Shown here piece after piece: positions 42,512-50,203 of a DNA stretch of 64,000 bases. Source of the stretch: Streptomyces cellostaticus (GTDB lineage Bacteria; Actinomycetota; Actinomycetes; Streptomycetales; Streptomycetaceae). The notes under the pieces are model-generated. The model worked only from the letters and a program-made list of their open reading frames with translations, did no database searches and was not told the DNA's origin. A program made the position numbers and the translations under genes. Position 1 is the first letter of the stretch, and every line of letters starts with the position of its first letter. The DNA lies in contig NZ_KQ948027.1 in assembly GCF_001513965.1 (NCBI RefSeq), positions 172,523 to 236,522 on the forward strand, in the 5' to 3' direction.

Positions 42512-43875
42512 TTCTGGATCACATGGTTGTCGGTGACGTCCTTGAGCGTGGCGTCGTAGCCGCTCGCCGCCTTCTCGGCGGACTGGTCACCGGTGGTCAC
42601 GCCCTCCATGGCCTCCTGGATGGCGGTCGACACCTTCGGGTACGCGGGGTAGGCGGGCCGGTAGTGCGTACTGGCGACCAGATCGGTGAAGAACTTGATG
42701 CCGGGCTGGGCGGTGGCATAGGCGGGGTCTGCCGCCACGTCCTTCCGTACGGCGATCCCGGAGTTGGCGATATACCACTTCCGGGCGTTGTCCTTCGTCT
42801 GCATGGTCCTGATGAAGTCGAAGGCGAGGTCGGGGTGGGCCGCCTTGGCCGGGACGGACCAGGTCCAGCCGCCGGACATGCTGACCTTGCCCGGGGCCTG
42901 GCCGTGCTGGGTGGGCATGTAGGCCAGCCCGAGCTGCTTGGACCAGTCCTTCCACTCGTGCCCGCTGCCCGACAGCCAGTCCTGCGGCAGCCAGGAGCCG
43001 TCGAGGTCGATGCCGAGCTTGCCCTTCGGGAGCAGTTCGCCGCGGATGGCGGTGCTGAAGTTGGGGTCGAGGGCGTCGGAGACGTCCGGGCCGAGCTTCT
43101 CCCGGTAGACGGTCTCCACGAAGGAGAGGGAGTCCTTGAAGGCCTGGCTCCCGCTGACCCACTTCTTGGTGGCGGCGTCGTAGAGCGGGTCCGTCCTCCC
43201 GTCGTTCGTGCCGTACAGCAGCATCTCGAAGCCCTGCATGGTGGCGCCCTCGCCGACGGGTTTGCCGGTGTAGACGTTCAGGGGGGTGACGCCGGGGACC
43301 TTCTGCTTGATGGTCCGGGCGGCGGCGAGGATGTCGTCCCAGGTCCTGGGCTGCCAGTCGGCGGGCAGACCGGCCTTCTCGAAGACGCGCCTGTCGAACC
43401 ACAGGCCCCGGGTGTCGGTGCCGTCCGGGACGCCGTACGTCTTCCCGTCCTCGCCCTTCGCGGCGTTCTTGGCGGTGTCGATGAACTGCTGCCAGTCCGG
43501 CCACTTGGCGAGATACGGGTCGAGGGGCTTCAAGTACCCGCTCGTGATGTCCGAGTTGATCAGGAAGGTGTCCTCGTAGACCAGGTCCGGGGCGGTCCTG
43601 GGAGAGCGGAGCATCTGCTGGAGCTTGGTGTAGTACTCCGAGTCCGGGGCCTTGATGGGGACGAGCTCCACCTTCTTGCCGGGGTACTTCTTCTCGAACT
43701 GCTTCTTGATGCCGGCGAGGTAGCTGTCCATCACCTTGACGGAGTTGTCGGTCGACTCCTTGTAGGAGACCTTGAGGGTGTTCGGACTGCTGCCGGAGCC
43801 GTTGCCGCAGGCGGTGAGGGTCGTTGCGGCGAGAGTGAGGGCGACGAGCGTGGCGGCGGTGGGGCGCACGGGCAT
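42508..43875 (-). CDS. Sugar-binding lipoprotein of ABC importer
   Basis: The 455-residue family-1 extracellular binding protein begins MPVRPTAATLVALTLAATTLTACGNGSG. A lipobox LTAC (Cys23) marks lipid anchoring. YPGKKVELVPI, PDLVYEDTFLINSDI and SMSGGWTWSVPAKAAHPDLAFDFIRTM are typical of the fold. ATG 43875 follows AGGAGGT. A DasR-like site 66 bp upstream suggests an amino-sugar substrate, but specificity cannot be read directly. Confidence 0.9.
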   Translation of the reverse strand: MPVRPTAATLVALTLAATTLTACGNGSGSSPNTLKVSYKESTDNSVKVMDSYLAGIKKQFEKKYPGKKVELVPIKAPDSEYYTKLQQMLRSPRTAPDLVYEDTFLINSDITSGYLKPLDPYLAKWPDWQQFIDTAKNAAKGEDGKTYGVPDGTDTRGLWFDRRVFEKAGLPADWQPRTWDDILAAARTIKQKVPGVTPLNVYTGKPVGEGATMQGFEMLLYGTNDGRTDPLYDAATKKWVSGSQAFKDSLSFVETVYREKLGPDVSDALDPNFSTAIRGELLPKGKLGIDLDGSWLPQDWLSGSGHEWKDWSKQLGLAYMPTQHGQAPGKVSMSGGWTWSVPAKAAHPDLAFDFIRTMQTKDNARKWYIANSGIAVRKDVAADPAYATAQPGIKFFTDLVASTHYRPAYPAYPKVSTAIQEAMEGVTTGDQSAEKAASGYDATLKDVTDNHVIQK

Positions 43876-43940
43876 GACCTCCTGCGGGCGCACTTCGTTG
43901 TGGCGTGGCGTGGAGATGGCTGCCGTGTGAACGTAGGAGG

Positions 43941-43956
43941 AGTGGTCTAGTCAGGT
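43941..43956 (-). promoter_or_regulatory. DasR-like (GntR/HutC) operator upstream of the sugar importer
   Basis: AGTGGTCTAGTCAGGT matches the DasR element A(C/G)TGGTCTAGACCA(C/G)T at 13 of 16 positions, including the left half AGTGGTCTAG. It is 66 bp upstream of the binding-protein start and overlaps the stop codon of the NB-ARC gene. Confidence 0.5.
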
Positions 43957-46026
43957 CAATGAGTCTGCGCGGGATTGAGCGCTTGCGGCTTTGTCCGGGG
44001 CTTCGGCTCGGGTGAAGGCTTCGGCGGCTTGAAGATAGGCGGTGCGGGCTTCGGCGGGACGCTGGGCATCCTGATGGGCGTTGGCCAGGTTTTCGAGACT
44101 CAGGCCTGCCCCGTACCAGTCCTCGAACTCCCGGCAGATCTCCAGCGACTTGCCGTACGCATCGATCGCCTCCTGCGCACGGCCCACCTTCCACAGGGCA
44201 ACGCCGAGATTGTGCCAAGCAGTGCCTACGCGGTGACCGTCCCCGGCGGCCTGGTACAAGTCGCGGGCTCGCGTGAGGGCGTCGACGGCCTCCTGCGCCC
44301 GGCCCTCGTCCAGCAGGGCGCCGCTGAGGTTGTTCAACGCCATGGCCTCGCCGTCGCGTACCCCGTCGGCCTCATAGAGGACGCGGGCACGGTCGAGGGC
44401 GTCGACCGCCTCCGCCAACCGGCCCCGATCCCGCAGAGCGTTCCCCAGGTCATTCGGCGCGTTGGCCTCAGAGCGGCTGTCACCCGAGACCCGGGACAGG
44501 TCACGGGCCCGGGTGAGGGCCTCGATCGCCTCCTCGGCCTGGCCCGTCTCCCGCAGGGCAATGCCAAGGTATCGGTACGAGGTGGCCTCGTCGCTGTGGT
44601 CGCCGATGTGGCATGCGGCCTGCTGGGCGCTCCGGGCGACGGTGACCCAGTCGTCGAAATGGCGCCGCCACTCCAGGTATACCGCCAAGTACAACGCCAG
44701 CTTCCCTGCCACGGGCGCGTACCGTTCGTCCCGCGCCCATTGCGCGGCCGCCACCAGCCCTGCCCGCTCCTTGTCCAACCACGCCAACGCCTCCGCTCGC
44801 AGCGGCGGTGCCTGCATCCTCGGCATCCACCGCAAGCGGTGGTCGGCCGCCCAGGTGAACACCGCGTAGTACGCCAGAACTCGCTCCCGCGCCGCCTTCC
44901 CCTCCTCCAGCAGCCGCGCGTCTTCGGCCACGACCTGCGCCCCGAACGCTCGCACCAGGTCGTGCAACCGCCACCGCAGCGCGCGGTTCGCCCCCATGGG
45001 CGACACGAGGCTCGCGGCAGCCAGGTCCTCCAGGAGTTCCACGGCCGTCTCCGGCCTCCGGTCGATCAGCGCGGCCACGGCTTCCGTGCCGATGTCCGGG
45101 CCTGGAGCGAACGTGAGCAGGCGCAGGACGCGGGCCTGATCGGGCGGCAGACGGCGGTACGACGTCTCCAGGACGGCGCGCAGGACGAGCGAACGGCCGT
45201 AGAGATCCGTGCAGGGACTGCCGTTGTCAAGGACGGCGGTCGTGTCCCCTGCCTGCTCGATGTCGGTCACCAGCGAGGCGATGCCTCTGTGCCGCCGGCG
45301 GCGGAGCATCGCGGCGGCGATCTGGAGCGCCAAGGGCAGATGCCCGCAGAGCCGGGCGAGTTCGCACAGTGCCTCCGGCTCCCGCGCCGGCCGCTCGTCG
45401 CGGTCGTCGGCGTCTCGCAGCGCTTGGGTCAGGAGCTCGACGGAGTCGGCGGGGTCCATCGTTTCGAGGTCGATGAGCCGGACAGGAAGGGCGTCCGGGC
45501 GGTCTCGTGACGTGATCAGGACCCGATGGTGATCCGTGCCCGGAAGAAGCGGTACGAACTGCGTGGCGTCCGAGGCATTGTCCAGGATCAGCAGCGTGCG
45601 GTCCTGTCGCTCGGCCAGAAGCCCGCGGTAGGCGTCGTACTGGCGGGCAGGCGTGGACGGCAGTTCCGGGCCTTGCACGCCGAGCGCGTCCAGCAGCGCC
45701 AGGACCGCCTGGTCCGCGGTGACCGGATCGTCGTCGTACCCTCGCAGGTCCACGAAGAGCGTCCCGCCCGGGAACCAGCCCTTCCCGCACGCCTGGTGTG
45801 CCGCCTCCAGCGCCAGAGCGGTCTTGCCGATACCGCCCATGCCGGTGAGCGCCGAGATCAGGATGGGCGGTGCCGTGTCGTCCGAGGAACGGGCCAGGCA
45901 GGGGAGCAGGCGGCGTAGTTCCTCCGTCCGGCCCGTGAAGCCGATGGGCCGGGGTGGCAGCGTGGCACTGGCGCGGGGGACCGGGCCTTTACCGGTTTCC
46001 GGTCTGCTTCCCGATGACGGGCCCAT
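43951..46026 (-). CDS. NB-ARC/TPR STAND protein (module A)
   Basis: The 691-residue STAND NTPase has a P-loop GMGGIGKT (62-69), Walker B LLILDN (145-150), sensor VLITSRDR (169-176), GHLPLAL (228-234) and an LHD motif in the MHD position (354-356). These mark an NB-ARC switch. A winged-helix/helical linker and about five TPRs follow (480-690). I chose ATG 46026, which overlaps the nucleosidase gene by 38 nt; the longer frame to 46545 lies inside that gene. It has no effector of its own, so the nucleosidase just upstream is its probable output. STAND proteins of this build act as threat sensors; antiviral or conflict function is inference. Confidence 0.82.
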   Translation of the reverse strand: MGPSSGSRPETGKGPVPRASATLPPRPIGFTGRTEELRRLLPCLARSSDDTAPPILISALTGMGGIGKTALALEAAHQACGKGWFPGGTLFVDLRGYDDDPVTADQAVLALLDALGVQGPELPSTPARQYDAYRGLLAERQDRTLLILDNASDATQFVPLLPGTDHHRVLITSRDRPDALPVRLIDLETMDPADSVELLTQALRDADDRDERPAREPEALCELARLCGHLPLALQIAAAMLRRRRHRGIASLVTDIEQAGDTTAVLDNGSPCTDLYGRSLVLRAVLETSYRRLPPDQARVLRLLTFAPGPDIGTEAVAALIDRRPETAVELLEDLAAASLVSPMGANRALRWRLHDLVRAFGAQVVAEDARLLEEGKAARERVLAYYAVFTWAADHRLRWMPRMQAPPLRAEALAWLDKERAGLVAAAQWARDERYAPVAGKLALYLAVYLEWRRHFDDWVTVARSAQQAACHIGDHSDEATSYRYLGIALRETGQAEEAIEALTRARDLSRVSGDSRSEANAPNDLGNALRDRGRLAEAVDALDRARVLYEADGVRDGEAMALNNLSGALLDEGRAQEAVDALTRARDLYQAAGDGHRVGTAWHNLGVALWKVGRAQEAIDAYGKSLEICREFEDWYGAGLSLENLANAHQDAQRPAEARTAYLQAAEAFTRAEAPDKAASAQSRADSLT

Positions 46027-46837
46027 GGAAGATCCCGCCCCGGAAGTCGATGTGGTCGCCCCCGTACCGTCCTTGGGGCCCCTCCTCGGAGTCGTCGGAA
46101 CTCCTGCCCCGGGGCCGGTACTTGTGCAGCGCGGCCACCGCCACCGCTGCCGCCTGTGCAGCCGCCCGTTGCTGAGAACCGCCCGCGTCGGCCACCGCCT
46201 TCTCGGCGTTCGCACGGTCGCTGATGCCCCGTACGACGAGGGCCTCCCGCCCCTCCAGATGTGCCGCGTGGGCGGCCCCGGACCCCTCCATCTCGAAGGC
46301 CGCAGCATCGTTGTAGTGCTCGCGGACATGCCGTGCGATCTCGGACTCGGCGTCGGCGAGGACCACGTCCCCCGTGGCGATCGGCTTGAAGTGCACCCGT
46401 ACGTCCGGCATGTCCCGTACCGCCGAACGTGCCGCCTGTACCAGCGCGTTGGAGCCGAACCACGCCTCGGGGCGCACCAGCAGCCCCTGCGGAGTCTGCT
46501 TGCCGCCGTGGATGCCGTACACCTTCGTGCCCACCACGACGTCACCGATTCCGATGTCGTCCTTCAGACTGCCGGCGATCCCCACGAAGAGGACGGCCTG
46601 AGGCCGCAGCCAGCCGATGAGCGATGAAGTGAGGGCCGCGGTGTTCCTGGCGCCCTCGCCCAGCTCGGCCGCGGCGACCCGCCACGACGTACCCCGCAGA
46701 CGCCCCACCTCCACGATGGTCCCGTTGTCGGGGTGGGATCGCTCCTCCCGCTCCTCGATGTGCGCACGCACCGCCGCATATTCCAGCGCAAGTGCGGTCA
46801 GGACCAGAACAGTGGGCTTCGTCTCCGGCACACTCAT
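45989..46837 (-). CDS. MTA/SAH-type purine nucleosidase with C-terminal adaptor tag (module A effector)
   Basis: The 282-residue protein belongs to the PNP/UDP phosphorylase superfamily: VLVLTALALEYAAV, FVGIAGSLKDDIGIGDVVVGTKVYG, AFEMEGSGAAHAAHLEG and VVRGISDRAN. It should cleave the N-glycosidic bond of a purine nucleoside or nucleotide. The last ~40 residues leave the fold and end with DHIDFRGGIFHGPVIGK (261-277), nearly identical to the N-terminus of the NB-ARC protein at 47419. Coupled to the module-A NB-ARC gene, it resembles nucleosidase effectors of defence systems more than a salvage enzyme. Its ATG is 27 bp from the divergent gene at 46865. Confidence 0.83.
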   Translation of the reverse strand: MSVPETKPTVLVLTALALEYAAVRAHIEEREERSHPDNGTIVEVGRLRGTSWRVAAAELGEGARNTAALTSSLIGWLRPQAVLFVGIAGSLKDDIGIGDVVVGTKVYGIHGGKQTPQGLLVRPEAWFGSNALVQAARSAVRDMPDVRVHFKPIATGDVVLADAESEIARHVREHYNDAAAFEMEGSGAAHAAHLEGREALVVRGISDRANAEKAVADAGGSQQRAAAQAAAVAVAALHKYRPRGRSSDDSEEGPQGRYGGDHIDFRGGIFHGPVIGKQTGNR

Positions 46838-46864
46838 AAGGTACTGCCGGGGGAAGGGGGCGTA

Positions 46865-47422
46865 GTGGCGGAACGCGACGTAACGGTGGGGCAGTTGCTG
46901 CTCGCCGAGTACCAGACGATCAAGGACGAGCAGAAGACCCGGATCGGGTTCCGGGACAATCTGCTGTACGTCACACTCACTGTCGTGGCCGCGGTGATCG
47001 CCGCCGCTGCGCAGGCCAAGCAGACGGAGATGCTGCTGGCGTTGCCGCCGGTGTGTGTCGTGCTCGGGTGGACGTATCTGGTCAACGATCAGAAGATCTC
47101 GGCCATCGGAGCCTACGTGCGGCGGGAGCTGGGGCCGCGGCTCGCCACGATGGTGCAGGTGGAGGGGGCCGAGGTCTTCCGGTGGGAGGTCGCGCATCGG
47201 GGAGATGCGCGACGGGTCTCGCGGAAGGTCGTGCAGTGTCTGGTCGACCTGCTTGCGTTCTGTGTCGTGCCGTTGAGTGCGCTCGTCGTGTACTGGGGCG
47301 GGGGCGACACCTCGGCGGGGCTGCTGTTTCTCTCCGTGGCAGAGGCGCTCACGGTGGCGGGCCTGGGGGTGCACATCGTGCTGTACGCGGTGCCCTTCGG
47401 ATCGGGGAACGATGCGGGGTGA
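46865..47422 (+). CDS. Four-helix membrane protein, candidate effector of module B
   Basis: The 185-residue protein starts at GTG 46865 after AAGGGGG. A charged N-terminus (AERDVTVGQLLLAEYQTIKDEQKTRIGFRD) is followed by helices at ~32-50 and 55-73, a ~50-residue cytoplasmic loop and helices at ~123-145 and 151-177. I do not recognise the family; the shape recalls small pore-forming effectors of bacterial conflict systems. Its stop overlaps the GTG of the NB-ARC gene (GTGA), so the two are stoichiometrically coupled. Membrane permeabilisation is inference from context only. Confidence 0.75.
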   Translation: MAERDVTVGQLLLAEYQTIKDEQKTRIGFRDNLLYVTLTVVAAVIAAAAQAKQTEMLLALPPVCVVLGWTYLVNDQKISAIGAYVRRELGPRLATMVQVEGAEVFRWEVAHRGDARRVSRKVVQCLVDLLAFCVVPLSALVVYWGGGDTSAGLLFLSVAEALTVAGLGVHIVLYAVPFGSGNDAG

Positions 47423-49626
47423 ACGACCACATCCACTTCCCGGACGGTGAGTTCAGGGGACCGGTCATCGGGAAGAAGGTGGAGTACCACCGGCAGGCGC
47501 CCGCGCCGACGGCTCTGAACGCGCTGCCCGCGAAGACGGCGGGATTCACCGGCCGGGACGACGAGTTGGCGCGGTTGCGGGATGCTCTCGACCCGGCGGG
47601 TGGCTCCGGCGAGCCGCAGGCCGTGCTCGTCACCGCTGTGTCGGGGCTGGGCGGCATCGGCAAGACCGCGCTGGCGGTCGAGGCGTCCTATGCCGCCCGG
47701 AAGAAAGGGTGGTTCCCGGGTGGGGAGCTCTTCGTGGACCTCCACGGTTACGACGATGCTCCCGTTACCGCCGACCAGGCGCTCCAGTCGCTGCTCCGGG
47801 CGCTCGGAGTCGAACCGAAGCACATCCCGGACACAGCGGACGAGCGGGCGGTGCTCTACCGGTCGACGCTGGCCGAGCGAGATCCGGTCCTGATCCTGGC
47901 TGACAACGCGTCGTCACCGGATCAGGTACGTCCCCTGCTCCCGGGCGGCACACGGCACCGGGTCCTCGTCACGTCCCGGGATCGTCTCCCCCAGCTCGGC
48001 GCCCGGCTCGTGCCCTTGGAGCAGCTCACCCCCGAGGCCTCCTGCGCCCTCCTCGACCGCGCCCTGAGAATCGCCGCTCCCGGCGACACTCGCGTCACCG
48101 ACGATCCCGGGGGAGCCGGGCGGCTTGCGGCCCTGTGCGGGCACCTGCCGCTGGCCTTGCAGATCGCGGCGGCGCTGTTGGCGGAGGACCCGGATCAGCC
48201 GGTGGCAGAACTCGTCGCCGAGCTCGCTGCGTCGCACGACCGCCTCGCCTCCCTCAACGACGGTGAGCGCAGTGTTCGTGCCGCCTTCGACCTCTCCTAC
48301 CGTCGCCTTCCCGCGGAACAGGCCCGGTTGCTGTGTCTGCTCGCCCTCGTGCCGGGGCCCGAGGTGAGCGACGAGGTGGCTGCCGCTCTGGCCGGGTCCG
48401 AGGTCCCTCCGCTGCGGGACCTGAGGGCGCTGGCCCGCACCCACCTCGTCGAGCGGGGCAGCGGGCGTGGACGGTGGCGTATGCATGATCTGGTGCGGGC
48501 GTTCGGTTCGGGTGTGGTGGCTCTGGACGCGGGCTTGCGGGAGGAGGGGGAAGCAGCGCGGGAACGGGTGCTGCGGTTCTACTGCCACTGGGCGTATGCC
48601 GCCGACAAGCGGGTGCAGCGGCTGCCGGGGCTGCCGGAGACGGAACAGCTCGCGGACCGCGGGCAGGCCCTGGCGTGGCTGGACGGGGAGCGGGCGGGGC
48701 TGGTGGCGGCGGTGCTGTGGGGGCGGGAGAAGCGGTACGCGGACATGGCGGTGCGGCTTTCGCTGCGTCTGGCGGTGTATTTCTCGCAGCGGCGGTACTT
48801 CGACGACTGGCTCACCGTTGCCCGGGCCGCTCTGGAGGCCGCGCACCTTGCCGGGGACGGTGCCCGAGAGGCCCACGCGTGGACCAACCTCAGCGTTGTC
48901 CTGCTGGAGGCGGGCCACATGGAGGAGGCGATCGAGGTCAGCAGCCGCGCCCGCGACGTGTGCCGGGCCGCCGGGAATCGCGACGGCGAAGCCTCGGCCC
49001 TGAACAGCCTCGGCGTCGCCCTGCTGAGCGTGGGGCAGATCGCGGAGGCGTTCGATGCTCACAGCCGAGCCTGCGATCTCTTCCAGGCTGTCGGGGACCA
49101 CGTCAATGAGGCCGTGGCGTTGCACAACATCGGCCATCTCCTGATCATGGCGGGCCGGGCGGAGGAGGCGATCGAGGTCGTCAGCCGTGCCCGCGACGTG
49201 TGCCAGGCCGCCGGGAATCGCCATCGCGAAGCCAGTGCGTGGAGCAGACTCGGCGTCGCCCTGCTCCTGACCCTCCGGGGGCAGGAGGCGATCGAGGCGT
49301 GCGGCCAGGCCTTGGAGATCTTCCGTGAGTTCGAGGACTGGTACGGATTCGGGGAGGCTCTCGTCACCGTGGCCTTCGCCCACAAGCAGGCCGACCGCCT
49401 CGCCGAGGCCCGTGCCTGCTGGCTGGAGGCCGCCGACGCCTACGCTCATGGCAACGCCCACACCGAAGCCGCCGAGGCCCGCGCTCTGGCCGACGAGATC
49501 ACCGCCCCCGCTCCACCCCCCGAACCCACCGATAGACCAACTCCGGCCTCCCCACCTGCCCGTACACCGGCTTCCGCTCAGCCCGCCCCGCCTCCACCAG
49601 ATGCTCCAGATACCGCCGGGCCGTAA
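47419..49626 (+). CDS. NB-ARC/TPR STAND protein with N-terminal adaptor tag (module B)
   Basis: The 735-residue protein begins with the tag DHIHFPDGEFRGPVIGKK (3-20). It then has NB-ARC motifs: P-loop GLGGIGKT (76-83), VLILADN (157-163), VLVTSRDR, GHLPLAL and MHD (355-357). About five TPRs follow. Within them 48901-48993 and 49141-49233 are almost identical DNA, a 240-bp (two-TPR) duplication. A Pro-rich tail of ~40 residues is encoded across the 3' end of the convergent response-regulator gene (128-nt overlap). It is a clear paralogue of the module-A NB-ARC protein. A sensor role in a conflict system is inferred. Confidence 0.85.
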   Translation: MNDHIHFPDGEFRGPVIGKKVEYHRQAPAPTALNALPAKTAGFTGRDDELARLRDALDPAGGSGEPQAVLVTAVSGLGGIGKTALAVEASYAARKKGWFPGGELFVDLHGYDDAPVTADQALQSLLRALGVEPKHIPDTADERAVLYRSTLAERDPVLILADNASSPDQVRPLLPGGTRHRVLVTSRDRLPQLGARLVPLEQLTPEASCALLDRALRIAAPGDTRVTDDPGGAGRLAALCGHLPLALQIAAALLAEDPDQPVAELVAELAASHDRLASLNDGERSVRAAFDLSYRRLPAEQARLLCLLALVPGPEVSDEVAAALAGSEVPPLRDLRALARTHLVERGSGRGRWRMHDLVRAFGSGVVALDAGLREEGEAARERVLRFYCHWAYAADKRVQRLPGLPETEQLADRGQALAWLDGERAGLVAAVLWGREKRYADMAVRLSLRLAVYFSQRRYFDDWLTVARAALEAAHLAGDGAREAHAWTNLSVVLLEAGHMEEAIEVSSRARDVCRAAGNRDGEASALNSLGVALLSVGQIAEAFDAHSRACDLFQAVGDHVNEAVALHNIGHLLIMAGRAEEAIEVVSRARDVCQAAGNRHREASAWSRLGVALLLTLRGQEAIEACGQALEIFREFEDWYGFGEALVTVAFAHKQADRLAEARACWLEAADAYAHGNAHTEAAEARALADEITAPAPPPEPTDRPTPASPPARTPASAQPAPPPPDAPDTAGP

Positions 49627-50203
49627 TCCGGGAAATCCCCACCGCCTCAGCCACCCCTGCCGCCGTGAGCCCCTCCGACGCCTCCCGAAGCGTCCCCGTA
49701 ACCCGCTCCAGCGTCGGCGCGCTCAACCCCTTCGGAAGCGCCGCAGGCCCCGGCGCACGCAGTGAAGCCAGCGCCCGGTCCACCTCGTCCTGGCCGCTCG
49801 CCTCCCCCACCGCCGCATGGAACTCGGCGTACCGCACCAGCCGATCGCGCAGCGTCGCGAAAGTGAACGGCTTCAGCACGTACTGGACGACCCCCAGGGA
49901 GACCCCTTCACGCACCACCGCCAGGTCCCGGGCCGACGTCACCGCTATCACGTCCGCGTGATACCCCGCTGCCCGCAGCGACCGCGCGAACTGCAGCCCG
50001 TGCACATCCGGCAGGTGCAGGTCCAGCAAGAGGAGATCCACGGCCGTACGGTCCAGGATGCGGCGTGCCTCCGCGCCCGTGTGCGCCTTGCCGACCGGCA
50101 CGAAGCCCGGCACCCGTCCGACGTACATCACATGCGCGGCGGCCGCCACCGGATCGTCCTCCACCACGAGGACCCGGATGGGCTGCGCATCAGAACCCGT
50201 CAT
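49499..50203 (-). CDS. DcuR/CitB-type response regulator
   Basis: The 234-residue protein has a receiver domain (VLVVEDDPVAA, phospho-acceptor Asp61 in LLLLDLHLPD, Thr89, Lys111 in YVLKPF) and a C-terminal HTH (GLTAAGVAEAVGISRITARRYLEHLVEAGRAERKPVYGQVGRPELVY). This is typical of regulators of C4-dicarboxylate or citrate uptake. It starts in an ATGA overlap with the kinase gene. The divergent dicarboxylate symporter is the probable target. Its last 128 bp are antisense to the NB-ARC gene. Confidence 0.9.
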   Translation of the reverse strand: MTGSDAQPIRVLVVEDDPVAAAAHVMYVGRVPGFVPVGKAHTGAEARRILDRTAVDLLLLDLHLPDVHGLQFARSLRAAGYHADVIAVTSARDLAVVREGVSLGVVQYVLKPFTFATLRDRLVRYAEFHAAVGEASGQDEVDRALASLRAPGPAALPKGLSAPTLERVTGTLREASEGLTAAGVAEAVGISRITARRYLEHLVEAGRAERKPVYGQVGRPELVYRWVRGVERGR

